This document shows, in pieces, positions 9,004 to 17,607 of a stretch of DNA of 64,000 bases (the stretch's first letter is position 1; each line of letters starts with the position of its first letter). Below the pieces are notes generated by a model, which searched no databases, was not told the DNA's origin, and saw nothing but the letters and a program-made list of their open reading frames with translations. Origin of the DNA: Eoetvoesiella caeni (lineage in GTDB: Bacteria; Pseudomonadota; Gammaproteobacteria; Burkholderiales; Burkholderiaceae_B); contig NZ_QNRQ01000004.1 in assembly GCF_003315175.1 (NCBI RefSeq), positions 124,001 through 188,000 of the forward strand. The letters run 5' to 3'. Position numbers and translations under genes: made by a program.

Positions 9004-11922
9004 ATGCAGACCACACAAACCGCTGAGTCCCGGCCCCAAGCCGCCCAAGCCAATCCAGCTTCGGCCTCCAAGGCCAATGCACCCGCCAGCAGCCAATGGC
9101 AGAACTTCAGCACCATACGCCGCAACGGCGCAGTGGTCGGCTTCGAGCCCGGCAAAATCGCCATCGCCATGACCAAGGCCTTTCTGGCCGTCAACGGCGG
9201 CCAGGGCGCGGCATCGGCTCGCGTGCGCGAACTGGTCGAAGGCCTGACCTCCCAGGTCGTCAACGCGCTGGTGCGCAACCGGCCCGGCGGCGGCACCTTC
9301 CATATCGAAGACATCCAGGACCAAGTCGAACTGGCTCTTATGCGCTCGGGCGAACACGACGTTGCACGCGCCTATGTGCTTTACCGCGAAAAGCGTTCGC
9401 AAGAGCGCGCGCGCAGCACGAAAGAACAAGCTCCCGTTGAGAAAAGCAGCATCAATGTCACCGACAACGGCGTCCAGCGCCCGCTCGACCTGGCCCGCCT
9501 GCGCACTACCATCACAGAAGCCGGCCTGAATCTGCCCATCACCATTGACGTCGATGCCATTCTCAAGGCAACCGTCAAGAACCTGTACGACGGCATTCCG
9601 GTCGACGAAGTCTACAAATCGGCCATTCTTTCGGCGCGCGCCCTGGTTGAAACCGACCCGGCCTATAGCCAGGTTACGGCAGGCCTGTTGCTGCACACCA
9701 TCCGTAAAGAAGTCCTGGGCGAAGAAGTGGCCCAGTCGGCCATGGACGCCGGCTACGCAGAGTACTTCCCGCGCTTCATCAAGCTGGGCATCGAAAGCAG
9801 CCTGCTCGACAGCAAGCTGGGCCAGTTCGACCTGGAAAAGCTGGGCCATGCCCTTAAAGCCAGCCGCGACCAGCAATTCAATTACCTGGGCCTGCAAACG
9901 CTATACGACCGCTACTTCCTGCACGTACGCGGCCGCCGCATCGAACTGCCTCAGGTTTTCTTCATGCGTGTCGCCATGGGCCTGGCCCTGAACGAAATCA
10001 ATCGTGAAGAACGCGCCATCGAGTTCTACGAAATCCTGTCGTCGTTCGACTTCATGAGCTCCACCCCAACGCTATTCAATGCCGGCACCTTGCATTCGCA
10101 GTTGTCGTCCTGCTACCTCACCACCGTCTCCGACGATTTGGTCGGCATCTACGACGCCATCAAAGAAAACGCACTGCTGGCCAAGTACGCCGGCGGCCTG
10201 GGCAACGACTGGACGCCCGTGCGCGCCCTGCGCAGCCACATCAAGGGTACGAACGGCGAAAGCCAGGGCGTCGTGCCTTTCCTCAAGGTCGTCAACGACA
10301 CCGCCGTAGCGGTCAACCAGGGCGGCAAGCGCAAGGGCGCGGTATGCGCCTACCTGGAAACCTGGCACCTGGACATCGAAGAGTTCCTCGAGCTGCGCAA
10401 GAACACCGGCGACGAGCGCCGCCGCACGCACGACATGAATACCGCCAACTGGATTCCCGACCTCTTCATGAAGCGCGTCATGGAAAACGGCGACTGGACT
10501 CTGTTCTCCCCGTCCGACACGCCCGACCTGCACGACAAGTACGGCAAGGAATTCGAAAAAGCCTATATCGCCTACGAAGCCAAGACGCTTACCGGCGAAC
10601 TGCCCCTGTTCAAGACCATTCCGGCAAACTCGCTGTGGCGCAAGATGCTGTCCATGCTATTTGAAACCGGCCACCCTTGGCTGACCTTCAAGGATCCTTG
10701 CAATATCCGTTCGCCCCAGCAGCACGTCGGCGTGGTCCACAGCTCCAACCTGTGCACTGAAATCACGCTTAACACCAGCGACACCGAAATTGCCGTCTGC
10801 AACCTAGGTTCGGTCAACATGGCCGCCCACCTCAAGCAAGACAGCAACGGCCAGTACGTGCTCGACCACGACAAACTGCAGCGCACGGTTTCGATCGCCA
10901 TGCGCATGCTGGACAACGTCATCGACATCAACTATTACGCTGTTCCCAAGGCACGCAACTCCAACGTCCGCCACCGTCCGGTCGGCATGGGTGTCATGGG
11001 ATTCCAGGACTGCCTGCACATGATGCGCGTACCGTTTGCTTCGCAAGACGCCATCACGTTCTCCGACACCTCCATGGAAGCTGTCTGCTACTACGCCTAC
11101 CTGGCATCCAGCAAGCTGGCAGCCGAACGCGGCTCGTACGAAAGCTTCAAGGGCTCGCTGTGGGACCGCGGCATCCTGCCGCAAGACACCCTGGCCATGC
11201 TGCGCGAAGAGCGCGGCGGCTACGTCGACATCGATGAAAGCAGCACCATGGACTGGGACGCCCTGCGCACCCATATCCGCGAGCACGGCATGCGCAACTC
11301 CAACTGCGTTGCCATTGCGCCTACCGCAACCATCTCCAACATTATTGGCGTCTCGCCCTGCATCGAACCCACTTACCGCAACCTGTACGTCAAGTCCAAC
11401 CTGTCGGGCGAGTTCACCGTGGTCAACGACCATCTGGTCCGCGACCTCAAAGAACGCGGGCTATGGGATGAAGTCATGGTCGCCGACTTGAAGTACTTCG
11501 ACGGCAGCCTGGCCCGCATCGACCGCATCCCGGCCGACCTGCGCGAGCTTTACGCCACCGCCTTCGAAGTCGACCCAAGCTGGGTCGTCGAATGTGCGGC
11601 GCGCCGCCAGAAATGGATAGACCAGGCTCAGTCGCTCAATATCTTCATGGCCGGCGTTTCCGGCAAGAAGCTCGACGACACCTACAAGCTTGCCTGGCAG
11701 CGCGGCCTTAAAACCACCTACTACCTGCGCTCCAGCGGTGCCACCAACGCCGAGAAATCCACCGGCCGCGGCGGCGAACTGAACTCCGTCGCCGTGTCAT
11801 CCGCAGGCCCGGAAGTCTCGGCAGTCCAGGCGGCCGCCCTGCCCGAAGCGGAAGTGGTCGGCGCAGTGTGCACCATGCGCCCCGGCGACGAAGGCTTCGA
11901 AGAATGCGAAGCCTGCCAGTAA
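9004..11922 (+). CDS. nrdA: Class Ia ribonucleoside-diphosphate reductase, alpha subunit
   Basis: 972 residues. It reduces NDPs to dNDPs with NrdB. A Ser/Ala/Gln-rich N-terminus of about 35 residues precedes one ATP-cone allosteric domain (about 36-135, starting near IRRNGAVVGFEPGKI), which should give dATP feedback. The catalytic barrel has LSSCYLTTVSDD (active-site Cys), NLCTEITLNTSD (Asn/Cys/Glu set) and NLGSVNMAAHL. The C-terminus FEECEACQ carries the CxxC pair that shuttles electrons from thioredoxin or glutaredoxin. The ATG at 9004 is chosen because AGGAG is well placed before it; the in-frame ATG at 8959 has none. nrdB follows after 26 bp. Confidence 0.97.
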   Translation: MQTTQTAESRPQAAQANPASASKANAPASSQWQNFSTIRRNGAVVGFEPGKIAIAMTKAFLAVNGGQGAASARVRELVEGLTSQVVNALVRNRPGGGTFHIEDIQDQVELALMRSGEHDVARAYVLYREKRSQERARSTKEQAPVEKSSINVTDNGVQRPLDLARLRTTITEAGLNLPITIDVDAILKATVKNLYDGIPVDEVYKSAILSARALVETDPAYSQVTAGLLLHTIRKEVLGEEVAQSAMDAGYAEYFPRFIKLGIESSLLDSKLGQFDLEKLGHALKASRDQQFNYLGLQTLYDRYFLHVRGRRIELPQVFFMRVAMGLALNEINREERAIEFYEILSSFDFMSSTPTLFNAGTLHSQLSSCYLTTVSDDLVGIYDAIKENALLAKYAGGLGNDWTPVRALRSHIKGTNGESQGVVPFLKVVNDTAVAVNQGGKRKGAVCAYLETWHLDIEEFLELRKNTGDERRRTHDMNTANWIPDLFMKRVMENGDWTLFSPSDTPDLHDKYGKEFEKAYIAYEAKTLTGELPLFKTIPANSLWRKMLSMLFETGHPWLTFKDPCNIRSPQQHVGVVHSSNLCTEITLNTSDTEIAVCNLGSVNMAAHLKQDSNGQYVLDHDKLQRTVSIAMRMLDNVIDINYYAVPKARNSNVRHRPVGMGVMGFQDCLHMMRVPFASQDAITFSDTSMEAVCYYAYLASSKLAAERGSYESFKGSLWDRGILPQDTLAMLREERGGYVDIDESSTMDWDALRTHIREHGMRNSNCVAIAPTATISNIIGVSPCIEPTYRNLYVKSNLSGEFTVVNDHLVRDLKERGLWDEVMVADLKYFDGSLARIDRIPADLRELYATAFEVDPSWVVECAARRQKWIDQAQSLNIFMAGVSGKKLDDTYKLAWQRGLKTTYYLRSSGATNAEKSTGRGGELNSVAVSSAGPEVSAVQAAALPEAEVVGAVCTMRPGDEGFEECEACQ

Positions 11923-11948
11923 TCCATAACTATTAAAAGGTCTACATC

Positions 11949-13094
11949 ATGCTTAATTGGGAAGACTCCCTTCAACCTGCCACCGGTACGGCGGCACCCC
12001 GCCACTCGGGCAACCTACAGGACGATACCGCCCTTGCGCCATCGCAGGCGCAATCGCCCGCCGTTGCGCCCTCGAATTCGCGCGTCCGCGCCGCCGACAA
12101 GCGCATCATCAACGGCCAGACCGACGTCAACCAGTTGGTGCCGTTCAAGTACAAATGGGCCTGGGAAAAATACCTGGCCGGTTGCGCCAACCACTGGATG
12201 CCGCAAGAAATCAATATGTCGCGCGACATTGCCCTCTGGAAAAACCCCAACGGGCTGACCGACGACGAGCGCCGCATCATCAAGCGCAACCTGGGTTTCT
12301 TCGTGACGGCCGATTCGCTGGCCGCCAACAACATCGTGCTGGGCACTTACCGCCACATCACGGCGCCCGAGTGCCGCCAGTTTTTATTGCGCCAGGCATT
12401 TGAAGAAGCCATCCACACGCATGCCTATCAGTACATCGTCGAAAGCCTCGATCTGGACGAATCGGAAATTTTCAACGCGTACAACGAGGTGCCCTCGATC
12501 CGCGCCAAAGACGAATTCCTCATTCCATTCATCAACGCAATCGCCGATCCTAATTTCAAAACCGGCACACCCGAAGACGATCAAACCCTGCTTAAATCGC
12601 TCATCGTTTTTGCGTGCCTGATGGAAGGTTTATTCTTTTATGTTGGTTTTACGCAAATTCTTGCTTTAGGTCGTCAGAACAAAATGACGGGTGCTGCCGA
12701 GCAGTACATGTACATTCTTCGCGACGAATCCATGCACTGCAATTTCGGCATCGATCTCATCAACACGATCAAACTCGAGAACCCGCATCTTTGGACTCCA
12801 AGCTTCCGCGAAGAAATTCAAGAACTCTTCAAAAAGGCTGTAGACCTTGAATATGCTTACGCTGAGGACACTATGCCGCGCGGCGTACTCGGTTTGAACG
12901 CATCGATGTTCAAGTCATATTTGCGCTTCATTGCCAATCGCCGCTGCCAACAAATCGGCATAGAACCACAATTTGCGCAAGAAGAAAATCCATTTCCATG
13001 GATGGCCGAGATGATCGACTTGAAAAAAGAACGCAACTTTTTCGAGACTCGCGTTATCGAATATCAGACCGGCGGAGCATTAAGCTGGGAATAA
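11949..13094 (+). CDS. nrdB: Class Ia ribonucleoside-diphosphate reductase, beta subunit
   Basis: 381 residues, the diiron-tyrosyl radical subunit. Ligand motifs are [12 protein letters not shown] (Glu and His) and [12 protein letters not shown] (Glu and His), with helix [19 protein letters not shown] before them. A poorly conserved N-terminal extension of about 50 residues (Ala/Pro/Gln-rich) precedes the core. AAGG lies before the ATG. Odd: from about 12590 to the stop the DNA is clearly poorer in GC and uses TTA, TTT, GGT and CGT codons, unlike the first half and unlike nrdA. The reading frame stays intact. Confidence 0.97.
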   Translation: MLNWEDSLQPATGTAAPRHSGNLQDDTALAPSQAQSPAVAPSNSRVRAADKRIINGQTDVNQLVPFKYKWAWEKYLAGCANHWMPQEINMSRDIALWKNPNGLTDDERRIIKRNLGFFVTADSLAANNIVLGTYRHITAPECRQFLLRQAFEEAIHTHAYQYIVESLDLDESEIFNAYNEVPSIRAKDEFLIPFINAIADPNFKTGTPEDDQTLLKSLIVFACLMEGLFFYVGFTQILALGRQNKMTGAAEQYMYILRDESMHCNFGIDLINTIKLENPHLWTPSFREEIQELFKKAVDLEYAYAEDTMPRGVLGLNASMFKSYLRFIANRRCQQIGIEPQFAQEENPFPWMAEMIDLKKERNFFETRVIEYQTGGALSWE

Positions 13095-13130
13095 TGCTTT
13101 GCTGTTGTAACTCCTTAAGTTAGACTCTAG

Positions 13131-13163
13131 GCGTGCAAGGTGTAATACATCTTGCACGCTTTT
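13131..13163 (+). terminator. Terminator of nrdAB
   Basis: Perfect 9-bp stem GCGTGCAAG/CTTGCACGC (13131-13139 with 13151-13159), followed by TTTT. Confidence 0.85.
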
Positions 13164-13164
13164 G

Positions 13165-13211
13165 CCATTTGAGATGGGTCGCACCCTTTTCGTGGGGGCC
13201 ATATCAAATGG
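13165..13211. repeat. Inverted repeat upstream of the histone gene
   Basis: The left arm CCATTTGAGATGG (13165-13177) pairs with the right arm CCATATCAAATGG (13199-13211), 12 of 13 positions complementary, across a 21-nt loop. It ends 39 bp before the histone ATG. It could be a leader hairpin or an operator. Confidence 0.6.
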
Positions 13212-13250
13212 ATGGACGTTCTCTACGATTCATTCTCAAGGAGCATTACG

Positions 13251-13898
13251 ATGGCCACAGCCAAGAAAACCGCAAAGAAAGCGGCCGCTAAAAAAGCGAC
13301 CGCAGTAAAGAAAGCAGCACCCGCTAAAAAAGTAGTTGCCAAAAAAGCTGCACCGGCCAAGAAAGCAGTCGCTAAAAAAGCACCCGCCAAGAAAGCAGCA
13401 GTAAAGAAAGCGCCTGCCAAAAAAGCAGCAGCAAAGAAAGTCGTAGCCAAGAAAGCCGTCGCTAAAAAAGCTGTCGCCAAAAAAGCGCCCGCCAAGAAAA
13501 CCGCGGCAAAGAAAGTCGTAGCCAAGAAAGCCGTCGCTAAAAAAACCGTCGCCAAGAAAGCGCCCGCCAAAAAGGCCGTGGCAAAGAAGGCCGTAGCTAA
13601 AAAAGCGCCTGCCAAAAAAGCAGCGGCAAAGAAAGCCGTAGCCAAAAAAGCGCCTGCAAAGAAGGCAGTGGCTAAGAAAGCCGTTGCCAAGAAAGCACCC
13701 GCCAAAAAGGCCGCAGCAACGAAAGCCGTCGCTAAAAAGGCGCCTGCCAAAAAGGCCGTAGCCAAGACTGCCGCGCCTAAAAAGCCCAGCGCCAAGAAAG
13801 CCGCCAAAGCAAGCAAGGCCAGCGCTCCTGCTCCAGCAGCAAAAACCGCGGTCAACCCTGCAGCCTCGTGGCCCTTCCCCACGGGCGGCCGTCCATAA
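13251..13898 (+). CDS. Histone H1-like nucleoid protein, Lys/Ala/Pro repeats
   Basis: 215 residues, almost entirely Lys, Ala, Pro and Val in degenerate units such as KKAPAKKAV and KKVVAKKAV (about residues 5-180), ending in a Ser/Ala-rich tail ([18 protein letters not shown]) and [11 protein letters not shown]. This resembles the C-terminal domain of eukaryotic H1 and the Bordetella BpH1 (Bph1) proteins, which bind DNA without sequence preference. It is disordered and expected to compact DNA. AAGGAG lies 7 nt before the ATG; the upstream in-frame ATG at 13212 would add a non-basic leader. The repeats predict length variation between strains. Own terminator downstream. Confidence 0.9.
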   Translation: MATAKKTAKKAAAKKATAVKKAAPAKKVVAKKAAPAKKAVAKKAPAKKAAVKKAPAKKAAAKKVVAKKAVAKKAVAKKAPAKKTAAKKVVAKKAVAKKTVAKKAPAKKAVAKKAVAKKAPAKKAAAKKAVAKKAPAKKAVAKKAVAKKAPAKKAAATKAVAKKAPAKKAVAKTAAPKKPSAKKAAKASKASAPAPAAKTAVNPAASWPFPTGGRP

Positions 13899-13927
13899 CA
13901 GCCTGCGAGCTGCGCAACACCATCCAA

Positions 13928-13955
13928 CTGCCCGGCCACGCCGGGCAGTTTTTTT
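13928..13955 (+). terminator. Terminator of the histone gene
   Basis: Stem CTGCCCGGC/GCCGGGCAG (13928-13936 with 13940-13948), with a 3-nt loop and a following run of seven T. The tandem hairpin array begins immediately after the T-run. Confidence 0.9.
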
Positions 13956-14280
13956 ATCGCCGGGCCGCCCCAAGATAAAAACGGCCCCCTCGGGGGGCAG
14001 CGAACCGCACAGCGGTGAAGCGTGGGGGTATCTTTTATCGCCGGGCCGCCCCAAGATAAAAAGCGCCCCCCTCGGGGGGCAGCGAACCGCAAAGCGGTGA
14101 AGCGTGGGGGCATCTTCTATCGCCGGGCCGCCCCAAGATAAAAAGCGCCCCCCTCGGGGGCAGCGAACCGCAACGCGGTGAAGCGTGGGGGCATCCTTTA
14201 TCGCCGGGCCGCCCCAAGATAAAAACGGCCCCCTCGGGGGGCAGCGAACCGCACAGCGGTGAAGCGTGGGACGTATCTTT
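13956..14280. repeat. Four tandem copies of an 81-82 bp hairpin-rich unit
   Basis: Copies begin with ATCGCCGGGCCGCCCC at 13956, 14037, 14119 and 14200. Each holds a CCCCC-TC-GGGGG stem and an ACCGC-NNN-GCGGT stem whose loop reads ACA, AAA, AAC and ACA while the arms never change. Junctions form TTTTATC...GATAAAA inverted repeats. Copies 1 and 4 share a CGGCCCCCTC variant; copies 2 and 3 share GCGCCCCCCTC. The array fills most of the 441-bp gap between the histone gene and yggT and has no coding potential I believe. It looks REP-like; I recall related GC-rich elements in Burkholderiales but cannot search. Confidence 0.9.
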
Positions 14281-14339
14281 CTTCGCACGGAATTTTCAGC
14301 CATGCGACAATGAAGCCTGCTTATCCACCATGAACGAAT

Positions 14340-14903
14340 ATGCTTAGCGATACCTTGCGCCTTATTATCGATATTGTCTTTTCCCTGTTCGGCATCATGC
14401 TGATACTGCGTGCCTGGGCCTACGCCATCCGCCTGCACCCATTCAACCCGTATTCGCAAGCCGTAATACGCAGCACGGACTGGCTGGTGCAGCCTCTTAA
14501 AAGACTGGTCCCGACAGGCAACCGCATCGACTACCCCAGCCTGCTGGCCTGCTGGCTTATTGCCTTCATCTACCTGCTGCTCATCTGGGTAACCAGCACC
14601 GGCGTATTGTTGCCGCTGGCCAGCCTGCTTCCCGCAGTGGCCGCCAGCCTTCTTACCATGCTGAAATGGCTGTTCAACCTTATTCTTTGGGTAACGCTGA
14701 TCCAGGCCGTGCTGTCGTGGGTCAATCCCCTGGCGCCGATCATGCCCGTGCTTCACACGCTTACCGCCCCTTTGCTGGATCCTATCCGCAAAGTGCTGCC
14801 CAATCTGGGCGGCCTGGACTTTTCGCCGCTGGTGCTGCTTATAGTCGCTCAGATTCTGGTTGGCATTTTCGGCAGCCTAAGCTATTCGGTCTTCGGCGCC
14901 TAG
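14340..14903 (+). CDS. YggT-family integral membrane protein
   Basis: 187 residues, two YggT repeats, each with two hydrophobic helices and a conserved WVNP/NPYS-type turn (RLHPFNPYSQAVIRSTDWLVQPLKR in the first half, LSWVNPLAPIMPVLHTLTAPLLDPIRK in the second). YggT proteins are linked to osmotic tolerance and, in some bacteria and plastids, to envelope or division-site functions; the molecular role is unclear. The ATG at 14340 is the only usable start: the one at 14330 meets a stop after five codons. No good ribosome binding site is visible. Convergent with the lipoprotein gene. Confidence 0.87.
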   Translation: MLSDTLRLIIDIVFSLFGIMLILRAWAYAIRLHPFNPYSQAVIRSTDWLVQPLKRLVPTGNRIDYPSLLACWLIAFIYLLLIWVTSTGVLLPLASLLPAVAASLLTMLKWLFNLILWVTLIQAVLSWVNPLAPIMPVLHTLTAPLLDPIRKVLPNLGGLDFSPLVLLIVAQILVGIFGSLSYSVFGA

Positions 14904-14952
14904 CTCCACTTCCGAAAATAGAATAACCCCGACAACGCCCCCGGCTTGGGCC

Positions 14953-14989
14953 AAAAAAAAACCTGCGAAATATCATCGCAGGTTTTTTT
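14953..14989. terminator. Bidirectional terminator between yggT and the lipoprotein gene
   Basis: A8 run, stem ACCTGCGA/TCGCAGGT (14961-14968 with 14976-14983), 7-nt loop, then a T-run, symmetrical for both strands between two convergent genes. Confidence 0.88.
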
Positions 14990-15018
14990 ATAGGCCGCCA
15001 TTTCGGCGGCCGCCCGTT

Positions 15019-15519
15019 TTACATGGGCACTACACGAGTAGGCCCGCCCCCGCTGATCAGGCGAACGCGCTGACCGGACTGGAACGAGACGTCGGCGGCT
15101 TGCGCCACGACGCGGGTTTCGCCGTTGTCGAGCCGTACGGTAACTTCAAGGCCTTGGGTTTTACCGACCTGGTTCTCGACGGTATTGCCCAGCAGACCGC
15201 CCAGGATTGCACCGCCCACTGTCGTTATAACCTTGCCCGAACCGCCGCCAATGGCGTTGCCCGCCACGCCACCCAAGGCACCGCCGGCCAGCATGCCGGC
15301 ACCGCTTGAACGGTCGTTCTGGATGACGACCGGACGCACCGACACGACCGTGCCCGTGCGGACGATTTGTTCTTGTTGCGCCTGCCCGTATGAATAGACA
15401 GAACTGGACGCCGATGGGTTTGCGCAACCAGCCACAACGGCCAACGTGCCCGCGGCGGCGGCCACGGCTAATACTCGGCCAAGGCGTACGCCTGTTCGCG
15501 CCGCAATAATAATATTCAT
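15019..15519 (-). CDS. Glycine-zipper outer-membrane lipoprotein (SlyB/PcpY-like)
   Basis: 166 residues. Signal peptide with the lipobox LAVVAGC near residue 30, an SSSVYSYGQAQQEQIVRTG segment, then a glycine zipper (GMLAGGALGGVAGNAIGGG, VGGAILGGLLGN) that should form a tight helical hairpin in the membrane, and a C-terminal beta domain (EVTVRLDNGETRVVAQ). This is the usual SlyB/17-kDa antigen plan, linked to envelope integrity. The ATG at 15519 has AAGGAG 6 nt upstream; the longer frame lacks one. The PfkB gene ends 25 bp upstream on the same strand, so the two may be cotranscribed. Confidence 0.88.
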   Translation of the reverse strand: MNIIIAARTGVRLGRVLAVAAAAGTLAVVAGCANPSASSSVYSYGQAQQEQIVRTGTVVSVRPVVIQNDRSSGAGMLAGGALGGVAGNAIGGGSGKVITTVGGAILGGLLGNTVENQVGKTQGLEVTVRLDNGETRVVAQAADVSFQSGQRVRLISGGGPTRVVPM

Positions 15520-15544
15520 AAAGACTCCTTGACGATAAGCAGGT

Positions 15545-16486
15545 TCAGGCCGGCAGGTCGATACCATAATGCTGTTTAAGTGTTGCGCCAATCTCGGCGC
15601 GCGTAGGCTGATGATTCTGCGGGCCCTTTGAAGCAATTTTAAAGGCACCCATCACATTCGCCAACTGGCAAGCGTGTTCCAACCCCATATTCTGGGTAAG
15701 GCCGTATAAAAGCCCGGCACGGTGCGCATCGCCGCAGCCTGTGGGGTCGACCACCGACGACGCCTTTACCGGGGCAATAAGCGTATGCGTGCCTGGCTCG
15801 TACAGCGTTGCGCCTTCGGCGCCGCGCGTAACCACCACCGCTTTCATCGAGTCGGCGATCTGGTGCATGCTGCGTCCCGTACGCTGTTCGACCACAGTGG
15901 CTTCGTAATCATTGGCGGTAAAGATGTCGGCCAGGGCCAGCATCTCATTAAGGTCTTCGCCAGTGAATAGCGGCATGGCCTGGCCCAGGTCGAAAATAAA
16001 AGGAATGCCTTGCTGCTTCAGGCGGCGGGCATGCGCGAACATGCCGTCCTTGGCATCCGGAGCCACAATGGCCCAGGCGGCGGCCACTCCGCTCAGGTCG
16101 TTTTCCGCGGACCGCAGCATGGCGCCCGGGTGAAACGAAGCTATCTGGTTACTGTCCAGGTCGGTCGTAATAAAGCACTGCGGGGTAAACATATCGGCGA
16201 TGACGCGGATCATGCTGGTGTCGATACCCCGGCCCTTGAAATAGGCCAGATAGTCGGACGCGTCGGCTCCGACAGTACCCACGGGTACCGGATTGCCGCC
16301 CAGCAAATTCAGGTTGTACGCAATATTGCCGGCGCAGCCGCCGTACTCTTTGCGCATCGTCGGCACAAAAAAGGAGACACTCAGCGACTGTATGCTGTCG
16401 GCCAGTATGTGGTCTTTGAAATGGCCTTCAAAAACCGCGATCGTGTCGAACGCCACGGAACCGCAAACGAGTACTTTTTCAGACAT
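15545..16486 (-). CDS. PfkB-family carbohydrate/nucleoside kinase
   Basis: 313 residues of the ribokinase fold. Substrate-side motif RKEYGGCAGNIAYNLNLLGG near residue 45 and the anion-hole/catalytic-base motif DPTGCGDAHRAG near residue 250 are intact, so it should be an active kinase. The nearest known types are adenosine kinase-like members of the PfkB family, but the substrate cannot be read off. It sits 2 bp after the zinc-ribbon membrane protein gene, at the end of the accBC-prmA block, a neighbourhood I recall as common in Burkholderiales. Confidence 0.87.
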   Translation of the reverse strand: MSEKVLVCGSVAFDTIAVFEGHFKDHILADSIQSLSVSFFVPTMRKEYGGCAGNIAYNLNLLGGNPVPVGTVGADASDYLAYFKGRGIDTSMIRVIADMFTPQCFITTDLDSNQIASFHPGAMLRSAENDLSGVAAAWAIVAPDAKDGMFAHARRLKQQGIPFIFDLGQAMPLFTGEDLNEMLALADIFTANDYEATVVEQRTGRSMHQIADSMKAVVVTRGAEGATLYEPGTHTLIAPVKASSVVDPTGCGDAHRAGLLYGLTQNMGLEHACQLANVMGAFKIASKGPQNHQPTRAEIGATLKQHYGIDLPA

Positions 16487-16488
16487 CT

Positions 16489-17586
16489 CTATCCTTCAGG
16501 GGGGTAAAACTTACCCAATTGATAACCATTGATCTTCACGCCGGAGACCGTTACCGGTACGGCAATATGTATTTCGCTTACAGCGGGAAACGGTCCGCCC
16601 TGGGCCTGCACGGGCAGGTAGGCACTTGGCTCAAGCTTGCGCCGGGCTACGATCGACCCGGAAAAGTCGACCAGGTCCAGTGTCAGCGCCGGCCAAGTCT
16701 GCGGCTTGTCGTAGTTATTGCGCAATACCACGCGCAATAGCAAGGTACTTTCGTCAGGCTTGGCTGCGCCGGCGGGCGCAGCCGCCTGCAAGGACGAGTC
16801 CATAATGGCAATACGTTCGATGCGGCGCGGATACCCTACTTTGCATTGCAGCGGCTCGCACGCCCGTTCAAGCACAGGGCGCAGCAAGGGTACATTGCTG
16901 GCGATCTGCATGCGGTACACATAGGCCAACTGCAGGGCAAGGAGCACCAGGCCCACCAAGATAAGCACGCTCCAGAGCAAACGCGCAAAGGCGCTGCGAG
17001 GCCGGCGCCGATTATGCAAAAACTCCGGCAGCGCATCGGCCGCATGCACCCTTCGGTCGCCGCCTTCGATATGAAATTCGTCCCTCTCTTGCGGCTCGGC
17101 ATAAACGCCGGAAGCGGGTCGCACGGTATCCTCGAGCGCCTCGGCATGCGAATACAGGCCCGGCTCGGGACGGTTCGCGGCAAAGTTCATGGCGCGCCCC
17201 AGCGTGGGCTCGGTATCTTCGATGTGATCGGCGCCGAAATCTATAGTGGGTTCGGCGGCTATTGGTCCCTGGGCGCTATGCCTGGATCCTATCCAAGGTT
17301 CGGCTGCGCTTCGGGTCGGCGCAATAGGCGCGTCCACCGGCACAACGGGCGCCCGCTGGCGCACGACCTGGGGCAAGGCCTTCTGCGCCGTGGGTGGCTC
17401 CGGCACTTGCGCACTTGCCGGCGCCGCGGCTGGCGTCGCGTTCGGACCCTGGGGCACCACAGCTTCGTAACCATCGAAGATATGCGCGCAATTGACGCAA
17501 CGGATATACCCTTTGCGCAACTGCAACTGGTCTGTGCTGGCCGAAAAAACGGTCCCGCATTGCGGACACTTCGTCATCAAGTCCAT
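16489..17586 (-). CDS. Zinc-ribbon (MJ0042) and DUF3426 membrane protein
   Basis: 365 residues from the ATG at 17586. The N-terminal CPQCGTVF and CVNCAHIF pairs form a zinc ribbon; a Pro/Ala-rich low-complexity stretch (about 55-190) follows; one transmembrane helix (about 205-226, LLWSVLILVGLVLLALQLAY); then the DUF3426 domain to the C-terminus. The function is unknown in the literature I recall. It always tends to follow prmA in betaproteobacteria. Start choice is uncertain: GTG at 17598 and ATG at 17577 are alternatives, and no clear ribosome site separates them. Confidence 0.86.
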   Translation of the reverse strand: MDLMTKCPQCGTVFSASTDQLQLRKGYIRCVNCAHIFDGYEAVVPQGPNATPAAAPASAQVPEPPTAQKALPQVVRQRAPVVPVDAPIAPTRSAAEPWIGSRHSAQGPIAAEPTIDFGADHIEDTEPTLGRAMNFAANRPEPGLYSHAEALEDTVRPASGVYAEPQERDEFHIEGGDRRVHAADALPEFLHNRRRPRSAFARLLWSVLILVGLVLLALQLAYVYRMQIASNVPLLRPVLERACEPLQCKVGYPRRIERIAIMDSSLQAAAPAGAAKPDESTLLLRVVLRNNYDKPQTWPALTLDLVDFSGSIVARRKLEPSAYLPVQAQGGPFPAVSEIHIAVPVTVSGVKINGYQLGKFYPPEG

Positions 17587-17607
17587 GGCCGTCACCACCG
17601 GCAGCGA

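Noticed and set aside
13956-14280. CRISPR array
   Set aside because: Units are directly adjacent with no unique spacers and are 81-82 bp; no cas genes are near.
13236-14756. Minus-strand frame across the histone gene and the hairpin array
   Set aside because: Its repeat-like protein is the antisense translation of the tandem units and the Lys/Ala codons; no start site or family.
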